The notes: generated by a model not told the origin, from the letters alone. Counted from the first letter of the stretch, positions 43,901 through 53,137 are shown. The stretch is DNA of 64,000 nt from Pseudonocardia autotrophica (GCF_003945385.1 NZ_AP018920.1:1860001-1924000), one strand, 5' to 3'. Numbers and translations: made by a program.

Positions 43901-44305
43901 GAGGACCTCGAGCACACCGTGGAGCTGGAGCCGGGAGTCACCCTGCTGATCGAGCTGGAGGCGGTCTCCGAGCCCGACGCGCGCGGCTACCGCACCCTGC
44001 TCGCGACGCTGAACGGGCAGATCCGGCCGGTCGCGGTGCGCGACCAGTCGGTCGCGACCGAGGTCAAGGCGGCGGAGAAGGCGGAGAAGGGCAACGACAA
44101 CCACGTCGCCGCCCCGTTCGCCGGGGTCGTCACGCTGCAGGTCGGCGAGGGCGACCGGGTCGACGCAGGGCAGACCGTCGCGACCATCGAGGCGATGAAG
44201 ATGGAGGCCTCGATCACCGCGCACTCCGGCGGGACCGTGAAGCGGCTCGCGATCGGTGAGGTCACCCAGGTCGAGGGCGGCGACCTGCTGGTGGAGCTGG
44301 AGTGA
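40919..44305 (+). CDS. pyc: Pyruvate carboxylase
   Basis: A 1128-residue biotin enzyme that carboxylates pyruvate to oxaloacetate. Order of domains: biotin carboxylase (1-~455; KVLVANRGEIAIRAFRAAFELG, FVKAVAGGGGRGMRRVQ, QVEHTVTEQVT), carboxyltransferase (~530-810; VTDTTFRDAHQSLLATRVRT, HLHTHDTAGGQLATLVAAID with the metal histidines), the PC-specific domain, and the biotinyl domain with TIEAMKMEASIT (biotin-Lys ~1094). I choose ATG 40919, which is six bases after GAGG and matches mycobacterial Pca length; GTG 40907 lies too close to its ribosome site. It provides oxaloacetate when growing on lactate. Confidence 0.97.
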   Translation: MFRKVLVANRGEIAIRAFRAAFELGVATVAVFPHEDRNSLHRAKADESYQIGEPGHPVRAYLSVDEVIRAAKKAGADAVYPGYGFMSENPDLARACADAGITFVGPPTDVLHLTGNKFRAVAAAREAGVPVLESSDPSSDVDELVAAAEGIDFPVFVKAVAGGGGRGMRRVQEPSGLREAIEAAMREAESAFGDPTVFLEQAVVNPRHIEVQILADADGNVVHLFERDCSVQRRHQKVVEIAPAPNLDPELRDRICADAVNFARQIGYVNAGTVEFLLDERGQHHFIEMNPRIQVEHTVTEQVTDRDLVIAQLRIASGRTLPELRLTQDHITLTGTAMQTRITTEDPANEFRPDVGTISVYRSPGGPGVRLDGGTVHVGAEVSAHFDSMLVKLTCHGHDFANAARRARRAIAEFRIRGVATNLPFLAAVLDDPDFREGRVTTSFIEERPHLLRARPSADRGSRILQYLGDVTVNQPNGRRPIVVEPVDKLPQLDPSLLDAPAPDGSAQLLRELGPERFAARLREQTAVAVTDTTFRDAHQSLLATRVRTRDLLAVAPYVARTMPQLLSLECWGGATYDVALRFLAEDPWERLAAVKAAAPNICTQMLLRGRNTVGYTPYPTEVTDAFVAEAAETGMDIFRIFDALNDVSQMRPAIDAVRNTGTALAEVALCYTADLSDPAEELYTLDYYLRLAEQIVDAGAHVLAIKDMAGLLRPPAARTLVSALRDRFDLPVHLHTHDTAGGQLATLVAAIDAGVDAVDGAVASMAGTTSQPSLSALVAATDHTDRATGLSLQAVGDMEPYWEAVRKVYAPFESGLASPTGRVYHHEIPGGQLSNLRQQAIALGLGDRFELIEDCYAAADRMLGRLVKVTPSSKVVGDLALHLVGAGVEPADFEKDPSSFDVPDSVIGFLRGELGEPPGGWPEPFRTRALEGRSPEAAKAELSIDDRRGLRDERRRTLNRLLFPGPTKEFDAHREQFGNTSVLSSKDFFYGLEEDLEHTVELEPGVTLLIELEAVSEPDARGYRTLLATLNGQIRPVAVRDQSVATEVKAAEKAEKGNDNHVAAPFAGVVTLQVGEGDRVDAGQTVATIEAMKMEASITAHSGGTVKRLAIGEVTQVEGGDLLVELE

Positions 44306-44310
44306 CCCGA

Positions 44311-44379
44311 CCATGATCCGTGTCCTGGGAGCGCCGGTGCCCACCGGTGCACCGGCCGCTCCCGGGACGGGGATCATGG
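44311..44379. repeat. Dispersed palindromic element, copy 2
   Basis: Arms at 44311-44333 and 44357-44379 pair at 20 of 23 positions; the left arm begins CCATGATCCGTGTCC. The centre holds a nested inverted repeat, CCGGTGC and GCACCGG. It lies six bases after the pyc stop and five bases before the rsmD start, so it fills the whole intergenic gap. Its left half is closely similar to copy 1 at 18756. Confidence 0.8.
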
Positions 44380-44383
44380 GGGG

Positions 44384-44941
44384 ATGACGAGGCTGATCGC
44401 GGGCCGGGCCGGTGGTCGCAGGCTCGCCGTGCCGGCGTCCGGGACCCGGCCGACCTCGGACCGGGTCCGGGAGGCGCTGTTCTCCGCGCTGGAGCACGAT
44501 CCCGGGCTGGACGGGGCCGCCGTGCTCGACGTGTGCGCCGGATCCGGGGCACTCGGGCTGGAGGCGCTGTCCCGCGGCGCCGCGGACGCGGTGTTCGTCG
44601 AGTCCGACCGCCGTGCCGCCGGGGTGCTGCGCCGCAATCTGGCGACCGTCGGGCTCGGCGGCCGGGTGATCGCCGCGGGCGCGGGTACCGCGCTCGGCGG
44701 GCCGGCCCCCCGCCCGTTCGACGTGATGTTCCTCGATCCGCCCTACGCGGTCGGCGACGCCGAGATCGCGGACTGGCTCACCCGCGCGGCGGCCAACGGC
44801 TGGCTGGCGCCCGATGCGACGGTGGTGGTCGAGCGGGCGAAGGCGGCCGGCGGGTTCGGCTGGCCGGACGGCCTGGAACCCGGCCGGTCACGCCGGTACG
44901 GGGACACGATGCTGCACCGGGCGCACTACACCGGGGCCTGA
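44384..44941 (+). CDS. rsmD: 16S rRNA (guanine966-N2)-methyltransferase
   Basis: A 185-residue SAM-dependent enzyme that methylates G966 of 16S rRNA. Seen: AGRAGGRRLAVPASGTRPTSDRVREALFSAL, VLDVCAGSGALGLEALSRGA (SAM loop), VESDRRAAGVLRRNL and the catalytic VMFLDPPYAVG. It lies in the standard pyc-rsmD-coaD order, but coaD has been pushed 7.7 kb away by the nag/PTS block. Its end overlaps the convergent HAD gene by 16 bases. Confidence 0.95.
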   Translation: MTRLIAGRAGGRRLAVPASGTRPTSDRVREALFSALEHDPGLDGAAVLDVCAGSGALGLEALSRGAADAVFVESDRRAAGVLRRNLATVGLGGRVIAAGAGTALGGPAPRPFDVMFLDPPYAVGDAEIADWLTRAAANGWLAPDATVVVERAKAAGGFGWPDGLEPGRSRRYGDTMLHRAHYTGA

Positions 44942-45582
44942 GCCCGCAGATCGGGGACGGTCCGGTGGGCCCCGGCGGCGACCAGCTCCGCGGGCGTCGC
45001 GGTGCTGCAGACCCCGACGATCGTCCCGATCCCGGCCGCGACCAGTGCGCTCACCCCGGCCGGGGAGTCCTCGAACGCCCAGCAGTCGCCCGGGTCGGCG
45101 GCGAGCCGCCGGCAGGCGGTGAGGTAGCCCTCCGGGTCGGGTTTGCCGCGGGTCACGTCCCCGGCCGTCACCAGGAACCCGACCAGCGGCGCGGCGCCGA
45201 GGACCCGATCGAGGACCCGCTCGGCGTACTTCCGGCGCGCGCTGGTCACCACCGCGAGCCGGTGACCGCGCCCGGCCAGTGCGGTGAGCAGAGCGGTGGC
45301 CCCCGGGACGGGCCGGACCTGCTCGGCGAGCCCGGTCGAGTGCTCGGCCAGCTCACCGACGAGCTCCTCGAGCGGAGTGTCCCGCCAGGGGCCGTCGACC
45401 TCGGGCAGCGCGTCGGCCGCGCGCCGGCCGACGAACCGGTTCCGGTAGGTGTCCTCGTCGATCCGGGCGCCCCAGTCGTCGAAGAAGCGGAACCAGGTCT
45501 GCCGGTGGATGTGCTCGCTGAGCACCAGGGTGCCGTCGAGATCGAACACGATCGGCGCGCCCGGGGCCGGCGCGGCGCTCAC
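44926..45582 (-). CDS. HAD-superfamily sugar-phosphatase-like hydrolase
   Basis: A 218-residue HAD-IA hydrolase with the nucleophile motif VFDLDGTLVLSEHIH, motif II VVTSARRK, and motif III/IV GKPDPEGYLTACRRL and WAFEDSPAGVSALVAAG. The cap domain resembles beta-phosphoglucomutase and sugar-phosphatase proteins. It overlaps the EIIA gene by ATGA-type coupling (start at 45582, EIIA stop at 45579), so it is part of the GlcNAc PTS unit and probably removes phosphate from a sugar phosphate that accumulates there. Exact substrate unknown. Confidence 0.88.
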   Translation of the reverse strand: MSAAPAPGAPIVFDLDGTLVLSEHIHRQTWFRFFDDWGARIDEDTYRNRFVGRRAADALPEVDGPWRDTPLEELVGELAEHSTGLAEQVRPVPGATALLTALAGRGHRLAVVTSARRKYAERVLDRVLGAAPLVGFLVTAGDVTRGKPDPEGYLTACRRLAADPGDCWAFEDSPAGVSALVAAGIGTIVGVCSTATPAELVAAGAHRTVPDLRAQAPV

Positions 45583-46037
45583 CGGGCCCAGACGAACAAC
45601 TCGGCCCCGGCCCGCACCGGCTCGCCGGTCGGTGCCCGCACCGACCCGGCGGGGGCGTCCAGGACGACCACCGGGCAGGTCACGGCGCGGCCGGCGGCCC
45701 GGACCGCGGCGAGGTCGACGGTCAGCACCGGCGCACCCCGTTCGACGACGTCGCCGCGCGCGGCGTGCAGCGTGAACGGCGCGCCCCGCAGGTCGACGGT
45801 GTCGATCCCGACGTGCACCAGGACACCGGTCCCGTCGGCCGTCCCGACGACGAACGCGTGCGGGTGCAGCGTGGACAGCGTCCCGGCCACCGGCGCCAGC
45901 ACCACCGCCCGGTCGGCGCCGGTCGGCGGCTCGACCGCGGTGCCCGCGCCGACCATCTCCTGCCGGAAGACGTCGTCGGGCACCTCGGCCAGACCGACGA
46001 CGGTGCCGTCCACCGGCGCGCCGACGGTGATCGTCAC
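45579..46037 (-). CDS. crr: PTS glucose-type EIIA component
   Basis: A 152-residue EIIA-Glc family protein that passes phosphate from HPr to EIIB. It has the signature DGTVVGLAEVPDDVFRQEMVGAGTAVEP, APVAGTLSTLHPHAFVVGTADGTGVLVHVGIDTV, with the first conserved His in PHAF and the phosphorylated His in LVHVG. It overlaps the upstream EIIB gene by four bases. In related actinobacteria EIIA is often far away; here it belongs to the same transcript as EIIB. Confidence 0.92.
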   Translation of the reverse strand: MTITVGAPVDGTVVGLAEVPDDVFRQEMVGAGTAVEPPTGADRAVVLAPVAGTLSTLHPHAFVVGTADGTGVLVHVGIDTVDLRGAPFTLHAARGDVVERGAPVLTVDLAAVRAAGRAVTCPVVVLDAPAGSVRAPTGEPVRAGAELFVWAR

Positions 46038-46264
46038 AGCAGGTCCCGGATGTCGTCGCAGAGGTTGTCGGCCTCCGGGCCCACCACCACCTGGACGACC
46101 GTCCCGGAGCGGACGACGCCGTGCGCCCCGGCGGCCCGCAGCGCCGCGTCGTCGACGAGCGAGGGATCGTCGACCTCGGTCCGCAGGCGGGTGATGCAGG
46201 CCTCCAGGTCGGTGATGTTGGTGGCCCCGCCGAGGCCCGCGACGATCTCGTCGGCTTTGCTCAT
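46034..46264 (-). CDS. PTS EIIB component, glucose/GlcNAc type
   Basis: A 76-residue stand-alone EIIB domain. It shows KADEIVAGLGGATNITDLEACITRLRTEV, where the Cys in EACITRLR accepts phosphate, and GVVRSGTVVQVVVGPEADNLCDDI. ATG 46264 has GAGGAG six bases upstream. It is divergent from the EIIC gene across a promoter containing two palindromic operators, so all PTS parts should be controlled together. Confidence 0.93.
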   Translation of the reverse strand: MSKADEIVAGLGGATNITDLEACITRLRTEVDDPSLVDDAALRAAGAHGVVRSGTVVQVVVGPEADNLCDDIRDLL

Positions 46265-46287
46265 GTTCGGCTCCTCTGCCGGATGGA

Positions 46288-46303
46288 ACTGGTAGTAACC
46301 AGT
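46288..46303. promoter_or_regulatory. dre-like GntR operator 1
   Basis: ACTGGTAGTAACCAGT: six-base perfect arms ACTGGT/ACCAGT around AGTA. It matches the ACTGGT...ACCAGT pattern of DasR responsive elements and lies 24 bases before the EIIB start. Confidence 0.8.
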
Positions 46304-46336
46304 ATCTTGACAGCGGTCTGACCTGCCGTCACTCTC

Positions 46337-46352
46337 ACTGGTTATAACCAGA
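46337..46352. promoter_or_regulatory. dre-like GntR operator 2
   Basis: ACTGGTTATAACCAGA contains the 14-base perfect palindrome CTGGTTATAACCAG (46338-46351). It is centred 49 bases from operator 1 and 69 bases before the EIIC start. The DasR-like regulator at 51888 is the obvious candidate to bind it. Confidence 0.8.
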
Positions 46353-46420
46353 CCGTACCGCTGCTGCCGGTTTCGCCACAACGCCGGACGGTCCCGAAAC
46401 GAACCGAGGAGCGCGTTGCC

Positions 46421-47836
<1,416 letters not shown>

Positions 47837-47862
47837 GTCCCTCCCACCGCTAGGAGAACGAG

Positions 47863-48129
47863 ATGCACTCCCGTACCGCAGTCGTCGCGTCCGAGGTGGG
47901 CCTGCACGCCCGCCCGGCGGCGCTCTTCGCCAAGGCTGCCGGTGCCACCGGCGTACCGGTGACCATCGCCGTGCGTGGCGGGGATCCGGTCGACGCGCGC
48001 AGCGTGCTGAACGTGCTCACCCTGGGCGTCGGGCACGGCGACGAGGTCGTGCTCACCGCCGACGGTGACGGGGCCGAGGCGGCACTGGACGGGCTGGTCG
48101 GCCTGCTCGAGTCCGATCTCGACGCATGA
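47863..48129 (+). CDS. ptsH: PTS phosphocarrier protein HPr
   Basis: An 88-residue HPr. The active-site His15 is in EVGLHARPAALFAKAA, and the regulatory Ser46 region is DARSVLNVLTLGV. It carries phosphate from EI to EIIA. ATG 47863 has TAGGAGAACG upstream. It overlaps ptsI by four bases. Confidence 0.96.
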   Translation: MHSRTAVVASEVGLHARPAALFAKAAGATGVPVTIAVRGGDPVDARSVLNVLTLGVGHGDEVVLTADGDGAEAALDGLVGLLESDLDA

Positions 48130-49808
48130 CGACGGCATCGCACCCGGTGGACGCGGCCGCCGGGGTCCTCGCCGGCCGCGGGGTGAGCCCGGGGGTGGTC
48201 TGCGCACCGCTGGCCCGGCTCGCCCCGCCACCCGCCACCTCATCCGCGGATCCGGTCGGCGCCGACACCGGGATCGAGTGCGCGCGGATCGACGCCGCGC
48301 TGGAGGCCGTAGCGGCCGACCTGCACCGGCGGACCGGCACCGCGGACCCGGCCGCGGCGGGCGTGCTGGAGGCGACCGCGGCGATGGCGCTCGACCCGAC
48401 GCTCGCCGCCGCCGCGCACGACCGGGTGCGGGCCGGGACGCCGACCGCGCACGCGGTGACCCTCGCCGTCGAGGAGGTCTGCACCCGGCTCGCCGGGCTG
48501 GGCGGGTACCTCGCCGAACGCGCCACCGACGTCCGCGACGTCGGACACCGGACGGTCGCCCATCTGCTCGACGTGCCGCCGCCGGGCCTCCCGGCCCCCG
48601 GGCACCCGGTGGTGCTCACCGCGCCCGACCTCTCCCCGGCGGACACCGCGGCACTGGCCGGCAGCGACGTCGTCGCGCTGCTCACCGAGCAGGGTGGCCC
48701 TACCAGCCACACCGCGATCATCGCCCGCGCGCTGGGGCTGCCCGCGGTCGTCGGCTGCGCGCAGGCCGCATTCGTCGATCCCGGCACGATCGTGCTGCTC
48801 GACGGTGGAACCGGTGTGGTGCAGCCCGATCCGCCCCCCGCGGCGCGGGTCCTGGCGGTCGGCCGCCGGGCGGCCGGGCCGGCGGCGGCGACCGGTCCCG
48901 GTCGCACCGCGGACGGGATCGCGGTGCCGCTGCTGAGCAACATCGGCACCGAGGCGCAGGCGCTGGCCGCCGCCGCGGGCGGATCGGAGGGGATCGGGCT
49001 GCTGCGCACCGAGTTCCTGTTCCTGGACCGCACGACCGCGCCGACCCGCACCGAGCAGCGCGACCAGCTGACCCGGATCCTGCGCGCCTTCGGTTCCCGG
49101 CGGGTCGTCGTCCGGACCCTGGACGCGGGCTCGGACAAGCCGCTGCCGTTCCTGCCGCTGGGTGACGAGGCCAATCCGGCACTCGGGGTGCGCGGGCTGC
49201 GCACCGCGGCCGGGTACCCGCAGATGCTCGCCGAGCAGCTGCACGCGATCGGCGAGGCCGCCGAGCGGGCCGGGCGGGAGATCGACGTGATGGCACCGAT
49301 GGTCGCCACCGCGGACGAGGCGGCCCGGTTCGCCGGGCTCGCCAGGGCGGCCGGTGCGGCCCGGGCCGGGGCGATGGTCGAGGTGCCGGCCGCGGCGCTG
49401 CGGGCCCGGGAGCTGTGCGCGGCCGTCGACTTCGTCAGCATCGGCACCAACGACCTCGGCCAGTACGTGATGGCCGCCGACCGGACGATCGGCTCGCTCG
49501 GCGACCTGCTCGATCCGTGGCAGCCCGCGCTGCTCGACCTGGTCGGCCTGGTCGGGGAGGCCGGCCGGGCCACCGGGACACCGGTCGGCGTGTGCGGTGA
49601 GGCGGCCGCCGATCCGCAGCTCGCCGTGGTGCTGGTCGGGCTGGGTGCCACCAGCCTGTCCACGGCGCCCCCGGCCCGCGACGCGGTGGCGGCCGAGCTG
49701 GCCCGGCACGACCGGGACACCTGCCGCCGGGCCGCCGACCTGGCCCGCTCCGCCACCGACGCGGCGGGCGCCCGCGCGGCCGTCGCGGCGTTCCTGGACC
49801 GGACGTGA
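48126..49808 (+). CDS. ptsI: PTS enzyme I
   Basis: A 560-residue phosphoenolpyruvate-protein phosphotransferase. Phospho-His is in GGPTSHTAIIARALGLPAVVGC (His ~195). The PEP-binding barrel shows GIGLLRTEFLFLDR, VVRTLDAGSDKPLPFLPLGDEANPALGVRGLR, SIGTNDLGQYVMAADR and the catalytic Cys in GVCGEAAADP. Overlaps ptsH and nagA, so it is translated within the nag operon. Many genomes keep ptsI elsewhere; its presence here makes the cassette self-sufficient. Confidence 0.96.
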   Translation: MTTASHPVDAAAGVLAGRGVSPGVVCAPLARLAPPPATSSADPVGADTGIECARIDAALEAVAADLHRRTGTADPAAAGVLEATAAMALDPTLAAAAHDRVRAGTPTAHAVTLAVEEVCTRLAGLGGYLAERATDVRDVGHRTVAHLLDVPPPGLPAPGHPVVLTAPDLSPADTAALAGSDVVALLTEQGGPTSHTAIIARALGLPAVVGCAQAAFVDPGTIVLLDGGTGVVQPDPPPAARVLAVGRRAAGPAAATGPGRTADGIAVPLLSNIGTEAQALAAAAGGSEGIGLLRTEFLFLDRTTAPTRTEQRDQLTRILRAFGSRRVVVRTLDAGSDKPLPFLPLGDEANPALGVRGLRTAAGYPQMLAEQLHAIGEAAERAGREIDVMAPMVATADEAARFAGLARAAGAARAGAMVEVPAAALRARELCAAVDFVSIGTNDLGQYVMAADRTIGSLGDLLDPWQPALLDLVGLVGEAGRATGTPVGVCGEAAADPQLAVVLVGLGATSLSTAPPARDAVAAELARHDRDTCRRAADLARSATDAAGARAAVAAFLDRT

Positions 49809-51016
49809 TGGCCGAACGCCTGCTGCGGGGCACCGTCGTGACCGACGGGCGCACGCTCCCGGACACGGTCGTCGCGATCACCGGTGACCGGATCGTCTCG
49901 GTCGGCCCGGCCGGGGCGTGGGACGGTCCACCCGGTCTGCTGCCGCCGCCGAGCGATCGGCTGTTGCTGCCGGGCCTGGTCGACGTGCACTGCCACGGGG
50001 CCGCCGGGCACGGCTTCCCGGACGCCTCCGCCGAGGGGGTGGCGGCCGCCGTCGCGCACCACCGGGAGCACGGCACCACCACGATGCTGGCCAGCCTGGT
50101 GTCCGCACCGGCCGCGACGCTGGCCGACCGGCTGGAGCTGCTCGGCCCGCTGGTCGGCGCGGGGGAGCTGGCCGGGATCCACCTGGAGGGCCCGTTCCTG
50201 GCGGTGGCCCGGTGCGGGGCGCACGATCCCACCGCGATCGTCCCCGGCGACCCGGTGTTGCTGGAGAAGCTGCTGGCCACCGCAGGCGGCACCGTCGTGT
50301 CGATGACGCTGGCCCCGGAGACCCCGCAGTACTCGCAGCTGCTCGCGGTGCTCGCCGAGTACGGGGCGCTGCCGAGCATCGGGCACACCGACGCCGACGC
50401 CCGCAGCACCGCCGTCGCGATCGAACGGGCCGGTGGTGCGCCGATCAGCGCGACCCACCTGTTCAACGCGATGCCCCCGGTGCACCACCGCGCCCCGGGC
50501 CCGGTCACGGCCTGCCTGGCGGCGGCGGCCCGCGGCGAGCTGATCGTCGAGCTGATCGCCGACGGCGTCCATCTGTCCCCGGACACCGTGTCCGCCGTGT
50601 TCGATCTCGTCGGCCCCGACCGGATCGCGCTGGTCACCGACGCGATGGCGGCGGCCGGGATGCCGGACGGCCGGTACCGGCTCGGCGCGATGGACGTCCG
50701 GGTCACCGACCGGGTGGCCCGCCTGGCAGCGCCGGACGCGGCGACATCCGGTGCCGCGCGGCCGATCGCCGGTGGCACGGCCCGGATGATCGACGTCCTG
50801 CGCAGCACCGTGACGCAGAGCCGGGTCCCGCTCGCGACGGCGGTGCCCGCCGCCACCCGTACTCCGGCCCGGCTGCTCGGGCTCGGCCACGAGATCGGCT
50901 CGCTGGCCCCGGGATACCGGGCGGACGTGCTGGTCACCGATGCCGGGCTGCGCCCGATCCAGGTGCTGCGGCGCGGGGCGAGCGTCGCCGGCCGTCCCGA
51001 GCGATCTTCGAGCTGA
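49805..51016 (+). CDS. nagA: N-acetylglucosamine-6-phosphate deacetylase
   Basis: A 403-residue metal-dependent amidohydrolase that turns GlcNAc-6-phosphate into glucosamine-6-phosphate and acetate. Seen: LLLPGLVDVHCHGAAGHGFPD, GIHLEGPFLAVARCGAHDP (metal Glu), LPSIGHTDADA, SATHLFNAMPPVHHR, and VTDAMAAAGMPDG with the catalytic Asp. The start is either GTG 49805, overlapping the ptsI stop, or ATG 49808. A 12-base gap separates it from nagB. Confidence 0.95.
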   Translation: MMAERLLRGTVVTDGRTLPDTVVAITGDRIVSVGPAGAWDGPPGLLPPPSDRLLLPGLVDVHCHGAAGHGFPDASAEGVAAAVAHHREHGTTTMLASLVSAPAATLADRLELLGPLVGAGELAGIHLEGPFLAVARCGAHDPTAIVPGDPVLLEKLLATAGGTVVSMTLAPETPQYSQLLAVLAEYGALPSIGHTDADARSTAVAIERAGGAPISATHLFNAMPPVHHRAPGPVTACLAAAARGELIVELIADGVHLSPDTVSAVFDLVGPDRIALVTDAMAAAGMPDGRYRLGAMDVRVTDRVARLAAPDAATSGAARPIAGGTARMIDVLRSTVTQSRVPLATAVPAATRTPARLLGLGHEIGSLAPGYRADVLVTDAGLRPIQVLRRGASVAGRPERSSS

Positions 51017-51028
51017 GAGGCACCGAAC

Positions 51029-51829
51029 GTGGACGTCATGGTCCTTCCCGATCCCGCCGCCTGCGGTGCGGCGGTCGCCGACGCCGTCGCCGACGCCCTG
51101 ACCGGCGCGGCGGGCGGACCGGTGAACCTGGGACTGGCGACCGGCAGCTCACCGCTGCCGGCCTACGCCGAGCTGGTCCGGCGGCACCGCCGCGACGGTC
51201 TGTCGTTCCGCGCGGCCCGCGCGTTCCTGCTCGACGAGTACCTGGGGCTGCCCCGCGACCATCCGCAGGCCTATCGGCAGGTGATCCGCCGCGAGCTGAC
51301 CGACCATCTCGACATCGACCCGGCCGCGGTGCACGCGCCGGACGGCACCGCGAGCGACCCCGCGGCGGCCGCCGCCGACTACGAGCGGCTGCTGACCGCC
51401 GCCGGTCCGATCGACGTGCAGATCCTCGGCATCGGCCGGAACGGCCACGTCGGGTTCAACGAGCCCGGGTCGGCACCCGGCTCGACGACCCGGGTGGTGG
51501 CGCTGACCGAGCGCACCCGGACCGACAACGCCCGCTTCTTCGACCGGCTGCAGGACGTGCCGCACCGCGTCCTCACCCAGGGGATGGGCACGATCGGCCG
51601 AGCGGCGCACCTGGTGCTGGTCGCGACCGGACCGGACAAGGCCCCGGCGGTCGCGGCCGCGGTGCACGGCCCGGTCACCACCGCGCTGCCGGCCTCCCTG
51701 CTGCAGCGCCATCCGCACTGCACGGTGGTCCTGGACCCGGCCGCCGCGGCCGGGCTCGATCCGGACCGACCGGCAGGTTCGTCCGGCAGGGTGTGCCGGA
51801 CGGGCACCCCGGTCCGCGGCTACCGTTGA
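51029..51829 (+). CDS. nagB: Glucosamine-6-phosphate deaminase
   Basis: A 266-residue enzyme that turns glucosamine-6-phosphate into fructose-6-phosphate and ammonia. The conserved GLATGSSPLPAYAELVRRHR, AFLLDEYLGLPRDHPQAYR (catalytic Asp), and ILGIGRNGHVGFNEPGS (proton-transfer His and Glu) are present. The end matches the shorter actinobacterial form. It follows nagA closely and completes the catabolic route. Confidence 0.95.
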   Translation: MDVMVLPDPAACGAAVADAVADALTGAAGGPVNLGLATGSSPLPAYAELVRRHRRDGLSFRAARAFLLDEYLGLPRDHPQAYRQVIRRELTDHLDIDPAAVHAPDGTASDPAAAAADYERLLTAAGPIDVQILGIGRNGHVGFNEPGSAPGSTTRVVALTERTRTDNARFFDRLQDVPHRVLTQGMGTIGRAAHLVLVATGPDKAPAVAAAVHGPVTTALPASLLQRHPHCTVVLDPAAAAGLDPDRPAGSSGRVCRTGTPVRGYR

Positions 51830-51887
51830 TGCCGGGGACCGCCGCCGCCGGAGCGCACCCGCCGGCGACGCGAGGAAGGGACGGTCG

Positions 51888-52622
51888 ATGACCCGCGCAG
51901 TCCGGATCGGGGACGGCGTCGTGCCCAAGCACGAACAGCTCCGCACCCTGCTGACCGACGCGATCGCCCGCGACTTCGCCCCCGGCGACCCGTTCCCGAG
52001 CGAGCGCCGGCTGTGTCTCGATCACGGGGTCAGCCGGGTCACCGTGCGGGCCGCCGTCGGGCAGCTCGAACGCGACGGCCTGCTCACCCGGGTCCGCGGC
52101 AAGGGCACCTACGTGGCGGCGCGGACCGCGCGCTCCCGGCTGCACCTGGCCTCGTTCCACGACGACATGCGCAGGCTCGGGCTGACCCCGACCACCGTGG
52201 TGCTCGAGGTGACGCACACCCCGCCGTCGCCGGAGGCGGCGAAGGCGCTGGGCCTGGGGCCGGACCAGCGCTGCTACCGGGTGCGCCGGCTGCGGGTCGC
52301 CGACGGGGTCCCGATGTCGATCGACGACGCGTGGTACGACGCCGAGCTGGCCCCCGGCCTGGATCGGCACGACCTGAGCCACTCGATATACGCGATCCTG
52401 CTGGAGCACTACGAGCTGCCGATCGACCGGGCCGAGCAGAGCGTCGCCGCCCGCCAGGCGGACGAGGCCTCGGCCGTGCTGCTGGGGATCGCCCCCCGGG
52501 AGCCGATCCTGGTGTTCGACCGGACGGCGTCCTCCGGTGGCCGGGTGGTCGAGTACTCCGTCTCGCGCTACCGCGGCGACCGCTACGAGCTGCACATGTC
52601 GCTGGACCGCGAGTGGACCTGA
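51888..52622 (+). CDS. dasR: GntR/HutC-family regulator, DasR-like
   Basis: A 244-residue repressor. The N-terminal winged helix has FAPGDPFPSERRLCLDHGVSRVTVRAAVGQLERDGLLTRVRGKGTYVA, and the C-terminal ~150 residues are a UTRA effector domain (RCYRVRRLRVADGVPMSIDDAWYD, VVEYSVSRYRGDRYELHMSL). DasR/NagR proteins release DNA on binding glucosamine-6-phosphate or GlcNAc-6-phosphate. Two matching palindromes stand in the EIIB/EIIC promoter of this locus. It lies 58 bases after nagB and may be cotranscribed with it. Confidence 0.9.
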   Translation: MTRAVRIGDGVVPKHEQLRTLLTDAIARDFAPGDPFPSERRLCLDHGVSRVTVRAAVGQLERDGLLTRVRGKGTYVAARTARSRLHLASFHDDMRRLGLTPTTVVLEVTHTPPSPEAAKALGLGPDQRCYRVRRLRVADGVPMSIDDAWYDAELAPGLDRHDLSHSIYAILLEHYELPIDRAEQSVAARQADEASAVLLGIAPREPILVFDRTASSGGRVVEYSVSRYRGDRYELHMSLDREWT

Positions 52623-52638
52623 GGTGATCACCGGCTGA

Positions 52639-52644
52639 TAGGTT
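52639..52644 (+). promoter_or_regulatory. Candidate leaderless -10 box (TAGGTT) for coaD
   Basis: TAGGTT ends seven bases before the ATG at 52652, and nothing like a ribosome site lies in between. Confidence 0.5.
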
Positions 52645-52651
52645 CCGCCGC

Positions 52652-53137
52652 ATGCCCGACGTGCGCCGCGCGGTGTGCCCCGGTTCCTACGACCCGCCGA
52701 CGGTCGGTCACCTCGACGTGATCGCGCGCACCGCCGCGCTGTTCGACGAGGTGTTCGTCGCGATCCTGGTGAACCCCCGCAAGCAGGGGATGTTCGAGAT
52801 CGACGAGCGGGTGCAGATGCTCACCGAGATCACCGCGGATCTTCCGCAGGTCCGGGTGGAGTCGTTCTCCGGGCTGGTCGTGGACTACTGCCGGGAGCGC
52901 GGGGCGCAGGCACTGGTGAAGGGCCTGCGCGGGGCGACCGACTACGACTACGAGCTGCCGATGGCGCACATGAACCGGCACCTCACCGGCGTCGAGACGA
53001 TGTTCCTGCCCGGCGCGCCCGGTCAGGTGTACGTCTCCAGCTCGCTGGTCAAGGAGGTCGCGCGCGGCGGCGGCGACGTGACGCCGTTCCTGCCGCCCAG
53101 CGTGCACACCCGGCTGGTCGAACGGTTGCAGGGTTGA
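52652..53137 (+). CDS. coaD: Phosphopantetheine adenylyltransferase
   Basis: A 161-residue enzyme that makes dephospho-CoA from phosphopantetheine and ATP, the penultimate step of CoA synthesis. Marks: CPGSYDPPTVGHLDVIARTA (nucleotide-binding TxGH), VNPRKQGMFEIDERVQML, LVKGLRGATDYDYELPMAHMNR and the YVSSSLVKEVARGGGDV segment. It resumes the conserved chromosome order after the nag block and appears leaderless. Confidence 0.96.
   Translation: MPDVRRAVCPGSYDPPTVGHLDVIARTAALFDEVFVAILVNPRKQGMFEIDERVQMLTEITADLPQVRVESFSGLVVDYCRERGAQALVKGLRGATDYDYELPMAHMNRHLTGVETMFLPGAPGQVYVSSSLVKEVARGGGDVTPFLPPSVHTRLVERLQG

Noticed and set aside
40730..44497. A 1255-codon minus-strand frame opposite pyc
   Set aside because: It is a pure antisense shadow of the carboxylase, His/Arg/Val-rich with no homology.
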